64,000 nt of DNA from Rattus norvegicus (lineage: Eukaryota > Chordata > Mammalia > Rodentia > Muridae). Where the stretch lies: contig NC_086026.1 of NCBI RefSeq assembly GCF_036323735.1, positions 89,487,359-89,551,358 on the forward strand, read 5' to 3'. Below the pieces are notes generated by a model, which was not told the DNA's origin, made no database searches, and saw nothing but the letters and a program-made list of their open reading frames with translations. Shown here one piece after another: positions 26,947 to 40,500 of this stretch. The position numbers and the translations under genes were made by a program. Every line of letters starts with the position of its first letter. Within the stretch, counting starts at the first letter, position 1.

Positions 26947-29900
26947 TCTACTTTCTGCCTCGAGAAGTCCCAGTTGTCAGTAACTACCAGAAATTAGTTT
27001 GGTTAGACTACGCTTGAGGCAGGTGTCCATTTTTAAAATACATAAGAGAAGAGAGAAGAGAGAAAATAAGCAGGAAGTCAGAGTCTGCTCTGCAGGCACA
27101 GTGACGGGGGCACTGAGATACCCCAACAGGCTTCATTCCTTCATTGCTCTCTTGCTGAGTTGAGGCTCACAAGCCCTATAGCACTTGCTCCTTCCCTTCT
27201 GTGAGCTCCTCAAATGTTTGCATGATGATCCTGAGGCCTGTTCATGGTTTTTCCTGAATGAATGTTTCTCAATAATGCTTAAATCTCACTTTCTTCTGCT
27301 CTGACCTGTGTACCTGCACTTTCTATATTCCATTTATCTCTGGAATAGAATCTATTGCATCTGTTTCGAATATATCTTCCTAGCTCCATCGCTTCTCTTC
27401 CTTTGATTCCATCTCAGCGGTGTGCCTGCACGCACATTCTTCCTGGTGCCAGCGTAAGTGCCCGGAATAGGAGTATGTCTCTTTCACAGATTTAAAGGTG
27501 TAGGACTCAGAGTTTGCAATCTTGGTATTCAGTCAAAGGGCTGAGAATAAGTGACTTTTGAGTAGTTGGTCCTAAATAGTGCATACTAACATCCAAGGCT
27601 TACTGAACATTGCAGAAGAGAGGAAAAACGAACGCAAGCACGGAAAGCGGGCAAGGCTGTGGAACGCCATCTTTTGGACATGATATGGCCATTGCAGTCT
27701 TGAACTAGCAGCAGCTATGGGTACCTGCTTAGCATGCACAAAGTCAAGCCAGTTGATATTTCAACATGGAAAGGGGAGGGGCCCATGAGGCCCCACCCCT
27801 AGCTAAGGAGCCATTGGTTGCTATTGACAACCAATGGAGGCAGATTTCGTGTTTCTTAGGCACTGGCAGATCGTCTATGCTCAGGCCAATAGTCCTGTGC
27901 CCAAATGCATTTGAGAAGCACTAATTGGACTCCAGGAGGTTATATTTTTTAATGAAAATATGAAGGTAGGAGGATGATGTGTTCAATGTCGGAGACAGAG
28001 TGTCCAGGATCAGTGGGAGGAGAGTTAGGGATAGATTAATTAAGATACATTGTATATATGTATGAAATTATTTAGAAAAACTAATTAAGATTATTCTTAA
28101 AAACAGCGTTGGTGTCCTCCACTTCTGTTCAGACTAGAAATCATGGGCGTGCGGGCGTGCGCATGTGTGTGTGGGTGTGTGTGTGGGTGTGTGTGCGTGC
28201 ATCAAAAAGCATTTTTTTCTCCTGTCTGCTTGCATCGTCTCATTGCTGATGCTGGGGAAGTTAGCAGACAGGTGTATTTCTCATGATCTGAACATCCACA
28301 AAGAGTTGAATTATACAATTTTTTCCGCATGCTACGCCAAAGAAGTAACGTCTCATTTAAGTAACTTTCCTATGTTTCCTTAGCACTTTTCCATTCGCCC
28401 TCCGAAAAGGAAATGAGCATCCAATTCAAACATAATTAAAATATAAATTAGCCGACGATGATAACTGAGGAATGAATCACCCTGTAACGAAGCTGTGTTT
28501 CATCTCATAGGCTGTTCCAGCCAGCCTTCACTGGACTTCACACAGCACTTTCAGAAATAGAGGTCCAATTGAAAATGTAATGTAAATGCTCCTCTGAATC
28601 AATTTGTCTTTTCCGTGAGACTCAGCTCAGAAGTCATCCAACTTTCCACAGCAGACGGTAGAAGACCTCCTCCTGGATAACATTCGTGTGGAAACAGAAC
28701 CAGAGCCACCACTCCAGGGGACAAAGTTCACTGTCGGCAACTCAGTGCAGCTACTTAAGGGAAGAAGCAGTTTGTAAATACCTAACAACCAAATTGAGGT
28801 TCAGCCTCAGCACTGCCCGAGTAGACATCTCTCTTCCCTGTGCGCTGCCTCTCCAAGTCTGACTTAGCTTTATTTCTTGGGCGAGCAATTGAGCCACAGA
28901 AAAGAACCTAGATTGCCATTCCCTGGCAAAGTGCTTATAACCCACAATGTATGGTTTTCTTTTTTAAATTATGAGACAGCAGTAAATCTAAGGAAACAGA
29001 GAGGCCTTGTTTAGTCCACCTTGGAGAAGCCCATGTCACTGTGCAGAAGGCAGAATCCCTGCATGCTGCTGAAAAGCTCACTGTACCAAAATGTCAGCTG
29101 AGTCAACTTGGTCTGATCTGTAGGAAGCCATTCATGGGTCAGGCACTAGGAGGTTGCTACAGCAACTGAAACAAAGGAAATCCTGAAAAGGCATGGTTTC
29201 CATAGCCAGAAAATACTCAAAATTCAAAAACAGAACTGTATTGTCCCCAAACTGATATTTTCATTCATTTGTGGTGAATCTCTGAATCAAAGATATGTAT
29301 TATTCATTTAGACTTATCAAAGCAGGTCCCCCTCCCTCTCCAGTCCCAACAGTGACTAGGAAGGCTTATCTTACTCAAAGTACATTTGCACACACAGCAT
29401 CGGTTTAGTAATTACATTAAGCCTATCTATTCTAATGACAACAATGGGGGTTGGGGACAATATAAATCAAATATTATGGCTTCTGTTCAGATTCCTCTGA
29501 AATTTGGGTCTGAAATAGTAATAAACTCTGTCTTTGTGATTCTATCACACAACAGTCCTAAGCCAACCATGAACTTCCCGAGTGCCAATGCTAATAAATC
29601 TGTCTTCCAGAGACAGGGGAATTTGCAGATCGTCGTCTGCATTTCAAAAGCAGAAAGTACTAGGAAACAAATTCAAGTTAGAGGCAGTTGCAGACCATGC
29701 AAAGTATTCTAAATTTAAATTGAAAGCCACGTGCTCTCAAGGTAAGCTGCAAATTTTTCAACCTACAGAAGCTCTTGCTGGTTGACTCCAGGCCCAGGAT
29801 AGAAGCCGCATTCCTTCAAGGTCTGCACTTAGCACCATCTCTCCCAGGAGAAAACCAGATTAGAAAACCAGCAGCCCTCAGCAGCCTTTGCCTGGCTCTA

Positions 29901-32900
29901 CTCCGGGTTTTCCACTCCCCACATTCACCATCATATCCTATTCCTGTATATGGTATGTGAATTTGGCTGAGTTGATATAATAAAATGAAATGGAATAAGC
30001 AGGGCAAAAAAATATCTATTATTTTAATTTAGCCACAACTACACTTCCACAGACGTCAAGTTTACCATGCACAATGCAATATGTTCATAAAGGCAGGGGG
30101 ACAGCACTTTTGTAACCTTCAGGATAGGCCGAGGACTCTATTATAAAGAAGCCTTTGATCAACACAATTGGCTTCAGACTCACTATATTTTTAAGTTAGC
30201 TCACAAACTATTTTGCTCTCCTCCTTCTCAAGAAATAAGAAACCATGCCTTTTTTTTAGTTTACTTCCTATGCATCTTCCTCAGAAATGATTCCTGGTCA
30301 TATATGTGTAGACGTGCATGTGCTAAACTCATATACATAAAGATAATTTGGAAATTACCCTATGCCATTTGTATAAAGTTATAAATTTATAAATAACTAC
30401 ACTATCCATTTGACCTAAAAGAAATCACAGGCCAAAAAGAATGTGTTTAAAAAAATACATTTTGCTATGTGAGATTTCTAGGATATTATTCTTGGTGGAA
30501 ACTAATTTTTAAAATCAAGAAAGATGGGTGATGAAACACCATTTCCTACACTGGATTCAAATTTTGTAAACATCAACAGGCGTTACCTGTACTAGTCCCT
30601 CACAAGACTGGCCCCATCAACATCAACCAGGCAAGCGGGAGAGCCTCAGAACTAATGGTTAATGGCAGATTCTGGGAAAGGGGGAAGCCACTGTCTTCAG
30701 CTGTGTAGCCACTACTAATCCACAAAGCCCCAACAGATAGCTCCAGATAGTCACGTGAATGCGAGTGGCTCTGGTGAATCCAGTAGATCACAAGACAAAA
30801 CAAGAAGGATTGAATGTGAGAGAAAGTTATGGGGAGCAGAGAGGGTGAGCAGGGGTAATAAGGAGAAGGAAGAGTTGGTGTGCAAGGCAGATGTCCATAC
30901 ATGAAAGAGTAAAACTAGCAATCAATAAGAACCAAAGTTAGTGAAGAAAGTTTGATGGCAGTGAATGCACTTTCTAAAATCCAGAAGATACAGGTGAGTA
31001 TCAGAGGTTAAAAGGTCCAGTCACAAGGGGAAGCATTATCTCCAACAATTTCCGTGTATGGAAGAAATCATAACAAATATAATCTACGTCTATTCTGTAA
31101 AAAAATAAAATAAAATAAAATTTCGAGGTTTAGCCTATTAAAAAAATATCCTCTGATCAGTCTAGGCTGGAAACTCCTGGAAACCATGTGAAGAAGAGAA
31201 CATCAAAAGGTTGGAGGAGCACACACTTCTCAAGTACCTTGGATGTTCTTCCAGACGCCAAGACTACATGCTTCTATTGCTTGGAGTTTGTTGCCCTGAT
31301 AATTTCTGTTTGCCTCATATTTTCAAGCAGTTGATGCAGCCAATCAGTAGCTTTGAACTACTGAGGCTTTACTGTGTAAGCATGAGCTCTAAAGTTACTA
31401 AGTTATTTTATAGATAGTATTTTACAGTTCCCTAAGGGTCTCCCCAGCTTTCTCCCATTTGAGCTCCATAGTAACCCTAGGAGGAAGGTAAGAGGAGAAC
31501 ATCCCTCTGTACAGAAGCAGACTGAGACTGGGGGGTTGGGGTCATTTCAAGATCACATAGATAAGGGGCATAGCCAATGTTGTTCTGGTCACCAGTATTT
31601 TATATACTGGGATTTGATATTTTATTTAAAACCTCTGCTAAAAATGGATTCTGTTGACTATTGAGATTACACTCTTGACTACTAGCATTTAATCTTTTAT
31701 TTATTAAACTTATTTATATTTTTAATTCTTGACCAAAAATTTAATTTACAATCCAAACTATCTTTTCACAGGCATTGCCACTGATGGTTAAAGCACCCAC
31801 AGTCCTCCTCCAAGCTCCTTGATGCAACTAACGTTGGGTCCTTTGCCCAACTCCACTGGTTTCTGCACTCGTGATATACTTCAGATTAACTTTCTCTCAC
31901 CATTTCTCATAAGCAGTGTAAAATAGAATGATTAAAAATAAAGTAAACCCAAGAGCCTGTGGTGTAGTCTCACATTCCCATAGCAATTGTGAATGTTTTA
32001 TGAAAAAAGACGACTAAAGTCAGAGAGTGGAGCCCATGTGGACCTGGAGAAGAGACATGCATGACCTGAAGACCTCTGAAGTCTCCTCAAGTTTACATTT
32101 CCCAAGATCCATTCACTTGAATGCTGCCCGCTTTATTCGTTGCAGCATCCCATGGCCTTACACCAGTTGCTTGCACTGTATTGCCCTACTGCTGTGTTAT
32201 AGCATTCATTTTTAATATGCATTCCTTTTAAGAAAAAAAAAGACCACATAGTCCAGATCTCATTCTCTAAAAATGCACGCAGCTTCTTCATGTAAAAATC
32301 ACACACAGACTTAATAGTCACTAGAACACAAGACATTAATTACCTTCAAGTGTTGTCCCTTTTCCAGAAAGGGCCTCACCAGCCCCAGACGCATACAGTG
32401 CTGTCACAGATAAGTCGTACTGTGTCCCTTCCTTCAAGTTCCTCAACACCGTGGTGGTTGTATCCCCTCTCACAGTGACCTCCTGAGTTTCACCTCCTGC
32501 TGCTGGGGTGTATGTGACAAGATACTGCTTCACTTTTCCTGGGGCCCCACTCCAAGTCAACTTCAGCGTTGATGTCGTGGCATCAGAAACTCTTAAGTCT
32601 CTTGGATTCCCTCTAACTTTATTTAAAAGAAAAGAAAAGATTGTGTCAAAGGGCATTCATTATTTAGTAAAAAAAGACTTGAAAATACCCATTTTTTTTT
32701 CATGTGTGTCATATCAAATTGACATCCCATGTACTGACTCTGTGGCAAGGTAAACCATTGCCGAGCTAAAAATGCAAGCACTGCTGAGTAGGCGCCTACA
32801 TGATAGTGATGAGCAAACATCTAATCACTTTTCTGTGTTTACACCAATTAAAATCTTCCATAGAAGCCAGACATAGCACCACGCTCCTGCCATCCCCCGC

Positions 32901-35900
32901 TCTAAGAAGGGTAAGATAGAAAAATCCTAAGTGTGAGGAGACCCTGGGATACACATGGGTATTCTGTCTCGAAGGGGGTGAAAATCTTTTGCGCGAAGTC
33001 TGGCCTCAGAATCTTCCACATAAAATAGTTTCCGCAAAGCTTCCCTACAACTGGAACAAGGTAGCGCGCTTTGCCTCCATGCGATTGGCATATCGTCTCT
33101 ACCTTCTTCAGTGGCTGCACTTCCTGTCAGTGGAGAGCCAGGTCCGGATGAATATTCAGCAATTACAGATATTTCATACTTTGTGTCTGGCGTCAGGTTC
33201 TCCAGTGTTTTCCTCCTCTGGTTGGCTGGAGTACTGACTTCTTTACTTTCTCCACCAGAAACTGGTCTGTACATAATTCGGTACCTTAAGACTCTCCCTG
33301 GAGCTTGAGACCAGGTAATTTTAAAACTGTCCGTCGTCTCATCAGTCACCTTCAGGTTTCGTGGTGCTCCTTTTACTGAAATTTAAAAATACATCATTTT
33401 TTTTAGAAAGCGATCTGATTTGATGTGAGTCCAAGAAGTAGTTTTTGAACATTAATTATAAGATTTTGTTTTTCTAACTGAATTCCATGAGCAGTTTTGT
33501 TTACAAGCATGCTACTTACAACATTCATTGGCCAGACCTTAAAACATCCTGCAAGTAATTTCCTATTTGTATGGTCATTTGGCATAGAGGAAAACCTAGA
33601 CTACAGATACAAAGAAGTATATGACAAGCACTTAATGAATGTCAATAACTATAAATCTTGAGGTTGAATTGCAATGTAGATAACACAGACAGACTCTTCA
33701 ATGAAATTTTCAAGTAAAAGTCCAAATGAGAGCAGCATTGGACTTTATGTTTGGAAAACATGCTCGAGAAGAAAGATTGCCCATATGGAAATAAAGGTGA
33801 ACTCATTCTCAATTCACTAGAGTGACACTGGAGTGGAATGTGGTTGTATGCAGGTGACAAGCAGAATTAGAAGTTTACTTAAAATTTCAACGCATCACGG
33901 AAAGAGAGAGGTGGCTGCATGGTTGAAAGTAGGAGTGCTCTTACAGAAGACCTAGGTTGGTTCCCACCACCCACACTGCAGCTCACAACCAGCTGTCGCT
34001 GCCATTTTTAAGGTTATTAGATCTCTTCCAGCCTCTGGGGGCACTGTAAACACATAAAACTAAAATAAATAAACCAAAATTTTAAAAGAAGAAGTCAATA
34101 CACCAATAGATCACTCCAGATAACAAAGAAAGGAATATAAAATAAATCCAGCAATAAACAAATATTTGGAGAGTGGTGATGTATACCTTAATCACAGCAC
34201 TGAGGAGGCAGAGGCAGGTAGATCTCTGTTGGCTAAAGGCCGGCCTGGTATACGTAGTCAGTTCCAGGCCAGCCAGGGCTAAATAGTGAGACCCTGACCC
34301 TCACCAAAAAAGGAAGGAAGGATGGAAATTAGGAAGAAAAGAATAAGGGAAGGAAGGGAGGAGGGAAAGAAAGAAAAAGAAAGGAAAGAAGAAAGGAGGG
34401 AGAGAGAGAGAGAGAAGCAAAAGAAAGAGAAGAAAGTTGTATTTGGCAGCCTGTATCCATGATTCATTAAGTATGTCAAGAGAAAAGACCAAATTAGCCA
34501 AAACAAATGAAGCAGAATGACTAATGGCTGTGGATCCTGGCTCTGGAGCTTAATGGATGTATAACTGGAGTCACAGGTTATTCAGCAGTTAAACATGACT
34601 ACTTATTAGATTATTGAAGTACTTAAATAAGATAATCCATGAGAAATATTTAGTATGACATTTGATACCTAGTAAGCGCTCAAAAAGCACCAGTTAATTA
34701 AGATGTTAAAAGTTAAAACTTGACTATTTACAAAAAAGAAATTTAAATGTCACAATTTCATGAAAAACAGTAGGGCTGTCAGTCATCAAGCTCGTCTGTG
34801 GTGGCCCAATGTCTAAACAGTAGAGTATTTGTGAACACACTGGCCTCAACTCAAAACTCCCTCCTTCCTTTTCCCCCTTTCTCTCCTCCTCCTCTTCCTC
34901 CTTCTCTTCCTCCTCCTCCTCCTCCTCCACTGTTGTTGTGGTGGTGGTAGTTGGTGATGGGGTGATGAGAATGTAGTGTTTATTTCTACAGTTTATTTTT
35001 ATGAAAAAAAACTGTAATAAAAAGAACTCTCTAAGTAATATTAAAGGGAAAACCAGTTCCCCATAGCCAGACACAAACAATGTCAATATATTTGTAAGCA
35101 AAGTAGTTTTTCAGCCAATTAAAAGAATGAAAATAAAACTAAGTACAGAAAATACAACTATAAGAGTTTGGATTGGAAAATGTTCAATCTCAAGGTTAGT
35201 GCCCTAACGTGACTAAGAGTATCATTGTCTCCTATGCCTTTTACTTCTTGCTACAGAAAACTTTCTCTCTTCTGTTTCAAGAGAGCTCTGAAATAGAGCT
35301 GTCCAGCACCCAGCCCTTCAAACTTTAGTGTTCTGGGAAAATGAAGCAGACAAAACAAACATTGTATCTATTTGTACAAAAGGATATTGGAAGTGAATGG
35401 GGGAGTGACAGACTTGTGTTTCTTCTTGTGCTGCAGTCAACAAAAAGGCAGAAATATCTTAAATATGAAGATCTAAGTTATAGAACCATAAGAATAAATG
35501 AATTAGGCACTTTAGTTGGCCTGTAGCCAGAACTATACCTATGTCATGTACAAAAAGAAAATACCAATCTTCTTTGAAAAATGTTTTAGAGATGAAGATT
35601 CCCTAATTTTATTAATAAGGTATGCAATGTGTGCTGACTCTATCTTTAACTGCTTCTTTATGCATCTTAAATTCTCATGATGCCCCTTTGGGTTTTTTTC
35701 CCCTGCACCCAAGCAAAATAAGGAAGAGAATTTACATCTCTTGTAATTTATCACCGTTTCCATATTAAGAGTTCCTGACTTTTTTTTCTTAGCCATATTA
35801 AATGCCAAACGAAATTAATTATGCCAAAAGGTATTCAGCTCTACTCAGTAAAGAGGACGCATCTCAAACACTAGTAGGATTATTTCACTAATGTCCCAGC

Positions 35901-37507
35901 AGTGTTGTTCACAACAGCTAAAAGCGGCAACAACCAGAACAGATGAGTAAACAGAGCATGATGTGTCCATACAATGAGATCCTAGCCATCCTTTGAAAAA
36001 CGAAATTCTGCCCAGCCACACTCAGGGGTCAAAGGCAGACAGATCTCTGTATGTTCAAAACTAGCCTAGTTTACATAGCAAATTAAGGTCAGACAGACCT
36101 ACATAGTGAGATTCTGAGTTGATAAATAAATAAACAAACAAACATGTAACATGGATGAGAAATTAGACAAAGTGAAAGAAGTCACACAGAGGAAAGCCAT
36201 CTCATGATTCCATTGTGTGCAGGCTTAAAAATAATTGAATTCGAAGAGACAGGAGGTAGGATGACAGACAGTCCAGGAGCAGGGCACCTGGGAAGTGGTG
36301 AACCGCTCTGGCTACAGGGTTCTGGCTACGCACATTCTACACATGGATGATGGTGATGGCACATGTATGAGATCAATAAACTCCATGCAATTAACTGTGC
36401 ACCTAAGGATGGCTGAAATAGCTGAAAAGGTTTTTGTTTTTCATTTTCATGCTCTAAAAGCAGGTGGTTTATTCACGTTCTAACATTGCTCTCTAATTAA
36501 CTGCAAAGTTTTGAAACAACATGGGAGAGCCCCTCCCGTACCTTCAGCCGTGGTCTCCTCCCCAACTACAGGGACGCTGAAGCCATCCTCATACTCTGCC
36601 GTCACATTCACCAAGTACAGGGTCTCTGGTTTCAGGTTGCTGAGAACAACACTGGTGCTGGAGGCTGGCTCCACCACTGTGACCTCATCGTCACCAGTAG
36701 TGTCCTTGTACGTGATGTGATACGAGAAGACGTTGTCTCCAGCAGGAGACCATTCAGCTTTGAAACTATTAGCAGTTACCTGAGTAAATCTCAGATCCTT
36801 TGGCGGCACATAAGCTGTTTAAAAGGAAAAAAGAAAGAATTTAAAATTTTTAAATCTATGAAGGACCTATAAAAATAGACCTCTCGATTTTGTGCTTCTG
36901 AAATGGTTGCTATTCATTCAGGAGCAAAGTCATTGAGACCCATGCACACGACCACTGAGAGAAGGCCTCACTCTTAAAATGAAGTCCTGATCATTTTCCT
37001 TGACTATTCATAACAGTGATTAAATTGTATAAAGAATGTAATAAATTAAAATGAACTTATTGAACGCTGAGCTTCTCAAGACGAAGCATTAATAAAATAA
37101 GCATTTCCCCACAAGTGTATATTTAGATAGTAGTAGATTTTAAATGAACCATAACAATTTTCCCATCCATCCTAGTACTTGAATATTACCCCTTAGTGAC
37201 AGGTAGACAAATATTTCAGGGTAAAACTAAGGAATTTTCTGGCGGATGAATAATTATAGTAACTGGTAAGGGACCTCTGCTGGGAAAGCATTTGTCATGC
37301 AAGTATGAGGAACTGACTTGACCTCCCTGAATTCATAAAAAGCTGCATGCAGTGGAGAGTGGAGTTCTCCTGTAATCCCAGTGCTTCTTCAGCAAGAAAG
37401 AGGGGCTGAGAGGCAAGAGCTTAGCCTGAGCTCACAGGAGAAAGCAACAAAAGACTGCCTCAAACAAGGTAGACGTCAAAGACACCAGAGCGCTCTCTCT
37501 CTCTCTC

Positions 37508-37578
<71 letters not shown>

Positions 37579-40500
37579 TACATACACATACACACACACA
37601 CACCCCACCGCATGTGTGTGCCCATCATGACACACACATATACAAAAGTATAAATTATTAACAAAAAGAGCTAAATGTGTAGCAGAAGCATCCCATGTGC
37701 AGCCACCAAACCCAGTCACTATTGTTGATGACAAGAAGTGCATGCTGACAGGAGCCTGATATGGATGTCTCCCAAAAGGCTCTGCCAGAGCCTTACGGAT
37801 ACAGATGAGGATGCTTGAAGCCAACCATCAGACTGAGCACAGGGACCGCAATGGAGGAGTTAGAGAAAGGACTGAAGGAGCTGAAGAAGGGGTTTGCAGC
37901 CCCATAGGAAGAACAACAATATCAACCAGCCACACACCCCAGAGCTCCCGGAGACTAAACTACCAACCAAAGAGGGACCCATGGCTATAGCCACATAAGT
38001 AGCAGGGGATGGCATTGTCTGGCATCAATAGGAGGAGAAGCCCTTGGTCCTGTGAAGACTCGTTTCCTCGGTGTAGGGGAATGCCAGGGTATTGAGGTGG
38101 GAGTGGATGGTTGGGAGGGGAACATCCTCATAGAAGTGGGGGATGGGGGCGATGGGCGAGGGGGAACCAGGAAAGGGGATACCGTTTGAAAAATGAATAT
38201 ATAAAATATCGAATAAATAAATAAATAAGAGCAAATATACCAGAAAACTTAAGGAGGGATTATAAAACGGGTGATATTTTTAAGTAAGCATTGGAAAGAA
38301 CAATTTAGACCAATCAAGAAGATAGAGTATTCTGGATGTAAGGTATCATGCCCAAAAATAACCAAGAAAAAGAACACACAAAAGAATTCAAAGTTCCAAG
38401 CCTGTTTTAGTTGCTTTGGGTTCAAAGGACCCAGATCTGTATTTACACAGTAGAAACTTGGTAAGTGCCTGTTTAATTGGCTATGGCAAATAGGTATGAT
38501 GAAGCTGGGTCCTAGACTTGCTTGAGGACCTAAGGGAGGAAATCTAATTTGGGGCAAGCAATTTTTTTTCACCAATAATGGAATGGTATGTGTACCCAGG
38601 GGAAAGTTGTGTGTCAGACTACACTAAATCCCATGGTTTCCCACAGCAGTTGGAAGTTTCCTTGTAGCCAGTGAATCAAAGAACCCTACCCATGGCTTTA
38701 GAACTCGGAGGCTCTACCAACCTTTCTTCTTTATAGCTGCCAACTCTTGCTCAATTCTAAGACAGATAGACTGTGTGAGTTCAAACGATATCCTCTGAAA
38801 GGCATCGAAGTCCTCCACTGTGAACACATGTGTCTCAGCGGGAGGAGAGGCAATGGCTTCCAGTTCTGAGCGCACAGCATCCTTTACACCAACTGCGAAG
38901 ATCTCCACGTCCGAGTTCCTGAGTTTTATAGCAGGGTCCCTGAAAGCATCTGACGACTTCCCATCTGTGATGAGAATCATCACCTTTGGTACGTTGCTTC
39001 TGGAGCCTTTGTTAGGCACAAATATTTTCTCTCTGACGTAAGTCATTGCTTTGCCTGTGTTTGTGGATCCTCCCCTGTACGGGAAGTTATTTATTGCTTT
39101 GATTATGTCTTCAACTCTGTTAAACTCCTTCAATGTAAATTCAGTGTGAGGGTCTCTGCTGTACTGGACAAGGCTTATCTGCACCCTGTTTGGAGAAATC
39201 TCAAAACTTTTTGCAAGAACTTCCAAAAAGGCTCTAACTTTAACAAAGTTTGCAATGCCGATGCTGTAGGAACCATCAACCAAAAACACGATGTCGGCTT
39301 TTATATCCACACCACGTGAACATTCTGTGAAGAGAAAGAAAATCCATTAAACATAAAGAAATAAAATTAAAGATATAATAAAATTACGATATAGATATCT
39401 TGCTTTCCCTATAAGTCTACTTCCTTTCAAAAGCTGCTACAAGGCTGGAGAGGCAGCTCAGTGGGTAAAGTGCTTCCTGAGCAAGCATGGAGACCTCGGT
39501 TTGGATAGTCAGCACCCACTTGAGAGCCAAGGGCATCTGTTACACTGTGCTGAGGGCATGGAGACAGGCAGATCCTGGGGCTTGCTAGCCAGCCAGTCTA
39601 GGCCAGTTCCAGTAAAACGCCATTGTGGGGGGTGGAGGGAGAAATGGAGAAAAAAAACTACTGCAAATTCTATGTTTAAAACAAAGTCTGAACTAGTAGA
39701 CCCTGATGTGGTACTCCAGCCATAGCAACAAAATGGCTACCTTACCTACTTGAACTTTCATTGGCTGTGTCTTCTCCATGACTGAAACAGGCTCACTGGA
39801 TGTTAGCCCCTTCATGGCAAAAACGCTGATCTGGTATTCTGTGTCAGCTGAAAGGTCACGAACATTGAGCGTGGTCGTCTGGGGCCCCACACTCAAAGCG
39901 TGATGGCGGCTCCCGGCAGCCATTGGTGTGAGGAGGATCTTATAGCCAGTCACAGCGCTGGGAGACGGATCCCATCTCAGCCTAATGAATTTTGATGAGA
40001 GATCTGTGACTACCAGATTTGAAGGAGGCTCGATGACTAAAAGGAAAAGAAGAAAAAGAAGCACGTGGTGATTAATAAAAGGGTATAACTCTATTAGGTT
40101 TTACATTTGGACCTTCAATTCTTCTTGTTCACATTGATGATGTCTGTATCAAAAAGTGTCAGCTGCTACCCTTTCTCCCTATTTCCATCTGTTGGAAGTA
40201 CTTACTGCCAGGATTTTAGTTAGTATGCTCAAAAGTTTGATGAGGAGGAGACATTTTTGTGAATAAATGGATGAAATTATGTTTAATGTTTAATCCTTCT
40301 CTGAATCCAAACCTTTCATTTTGAATTTGGCATTTTACTCCTTGTCTTTCTTTTCAGGTCCCAGTATAGATGTTTGCTAACTATTCAAGACACTGACAAT
40401 TTACTCAATACAGGCACTGAAGGAAGATGGTCACAGCTGTGATGTGGTCCTCGCTACCCATACGGGAAAGTTCAAATAGGGGCACAACAAAACTTGGCAC

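Larger units (their letters stand above)
23235..32343 (-). other. Col12a1 intron 13
   Basis: 9109 nt, the longest intron here. It holds three ID SINEs (25304, 26161, 26806), a (TG)n tract, an Lx 3' end (27690-28105), a GTGTGG-rich run (28155-28200) and a MIR (about 31430-31575). About 24.0-25.2 kb and 28.4-29.3 kb are repeat-poor and could hold regulatory DNA; nothing specific is proven. Confidence 0.75.
33376..36541 (-). other. Col12a1 intron 11
   Basis: 3166 nt. It holds a B2-type SINE (33893-34085), a B1 (34165-34310), a purine tract (34311-34436), a pyrimidine tract (34861-34932), and an old L1-like segment split by a B1-like element (35870-36440). Confidence 0.8.
36815..38721 (-). other. 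Col12a1 intron 10
   Basis: 1907 nt. It has a SINE-like stretch (37270-37485), a (CT)n(CA)n repeat (37491-37606) and a rodent L1 3' UTR (37655-38229). Confidence 0.8.
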
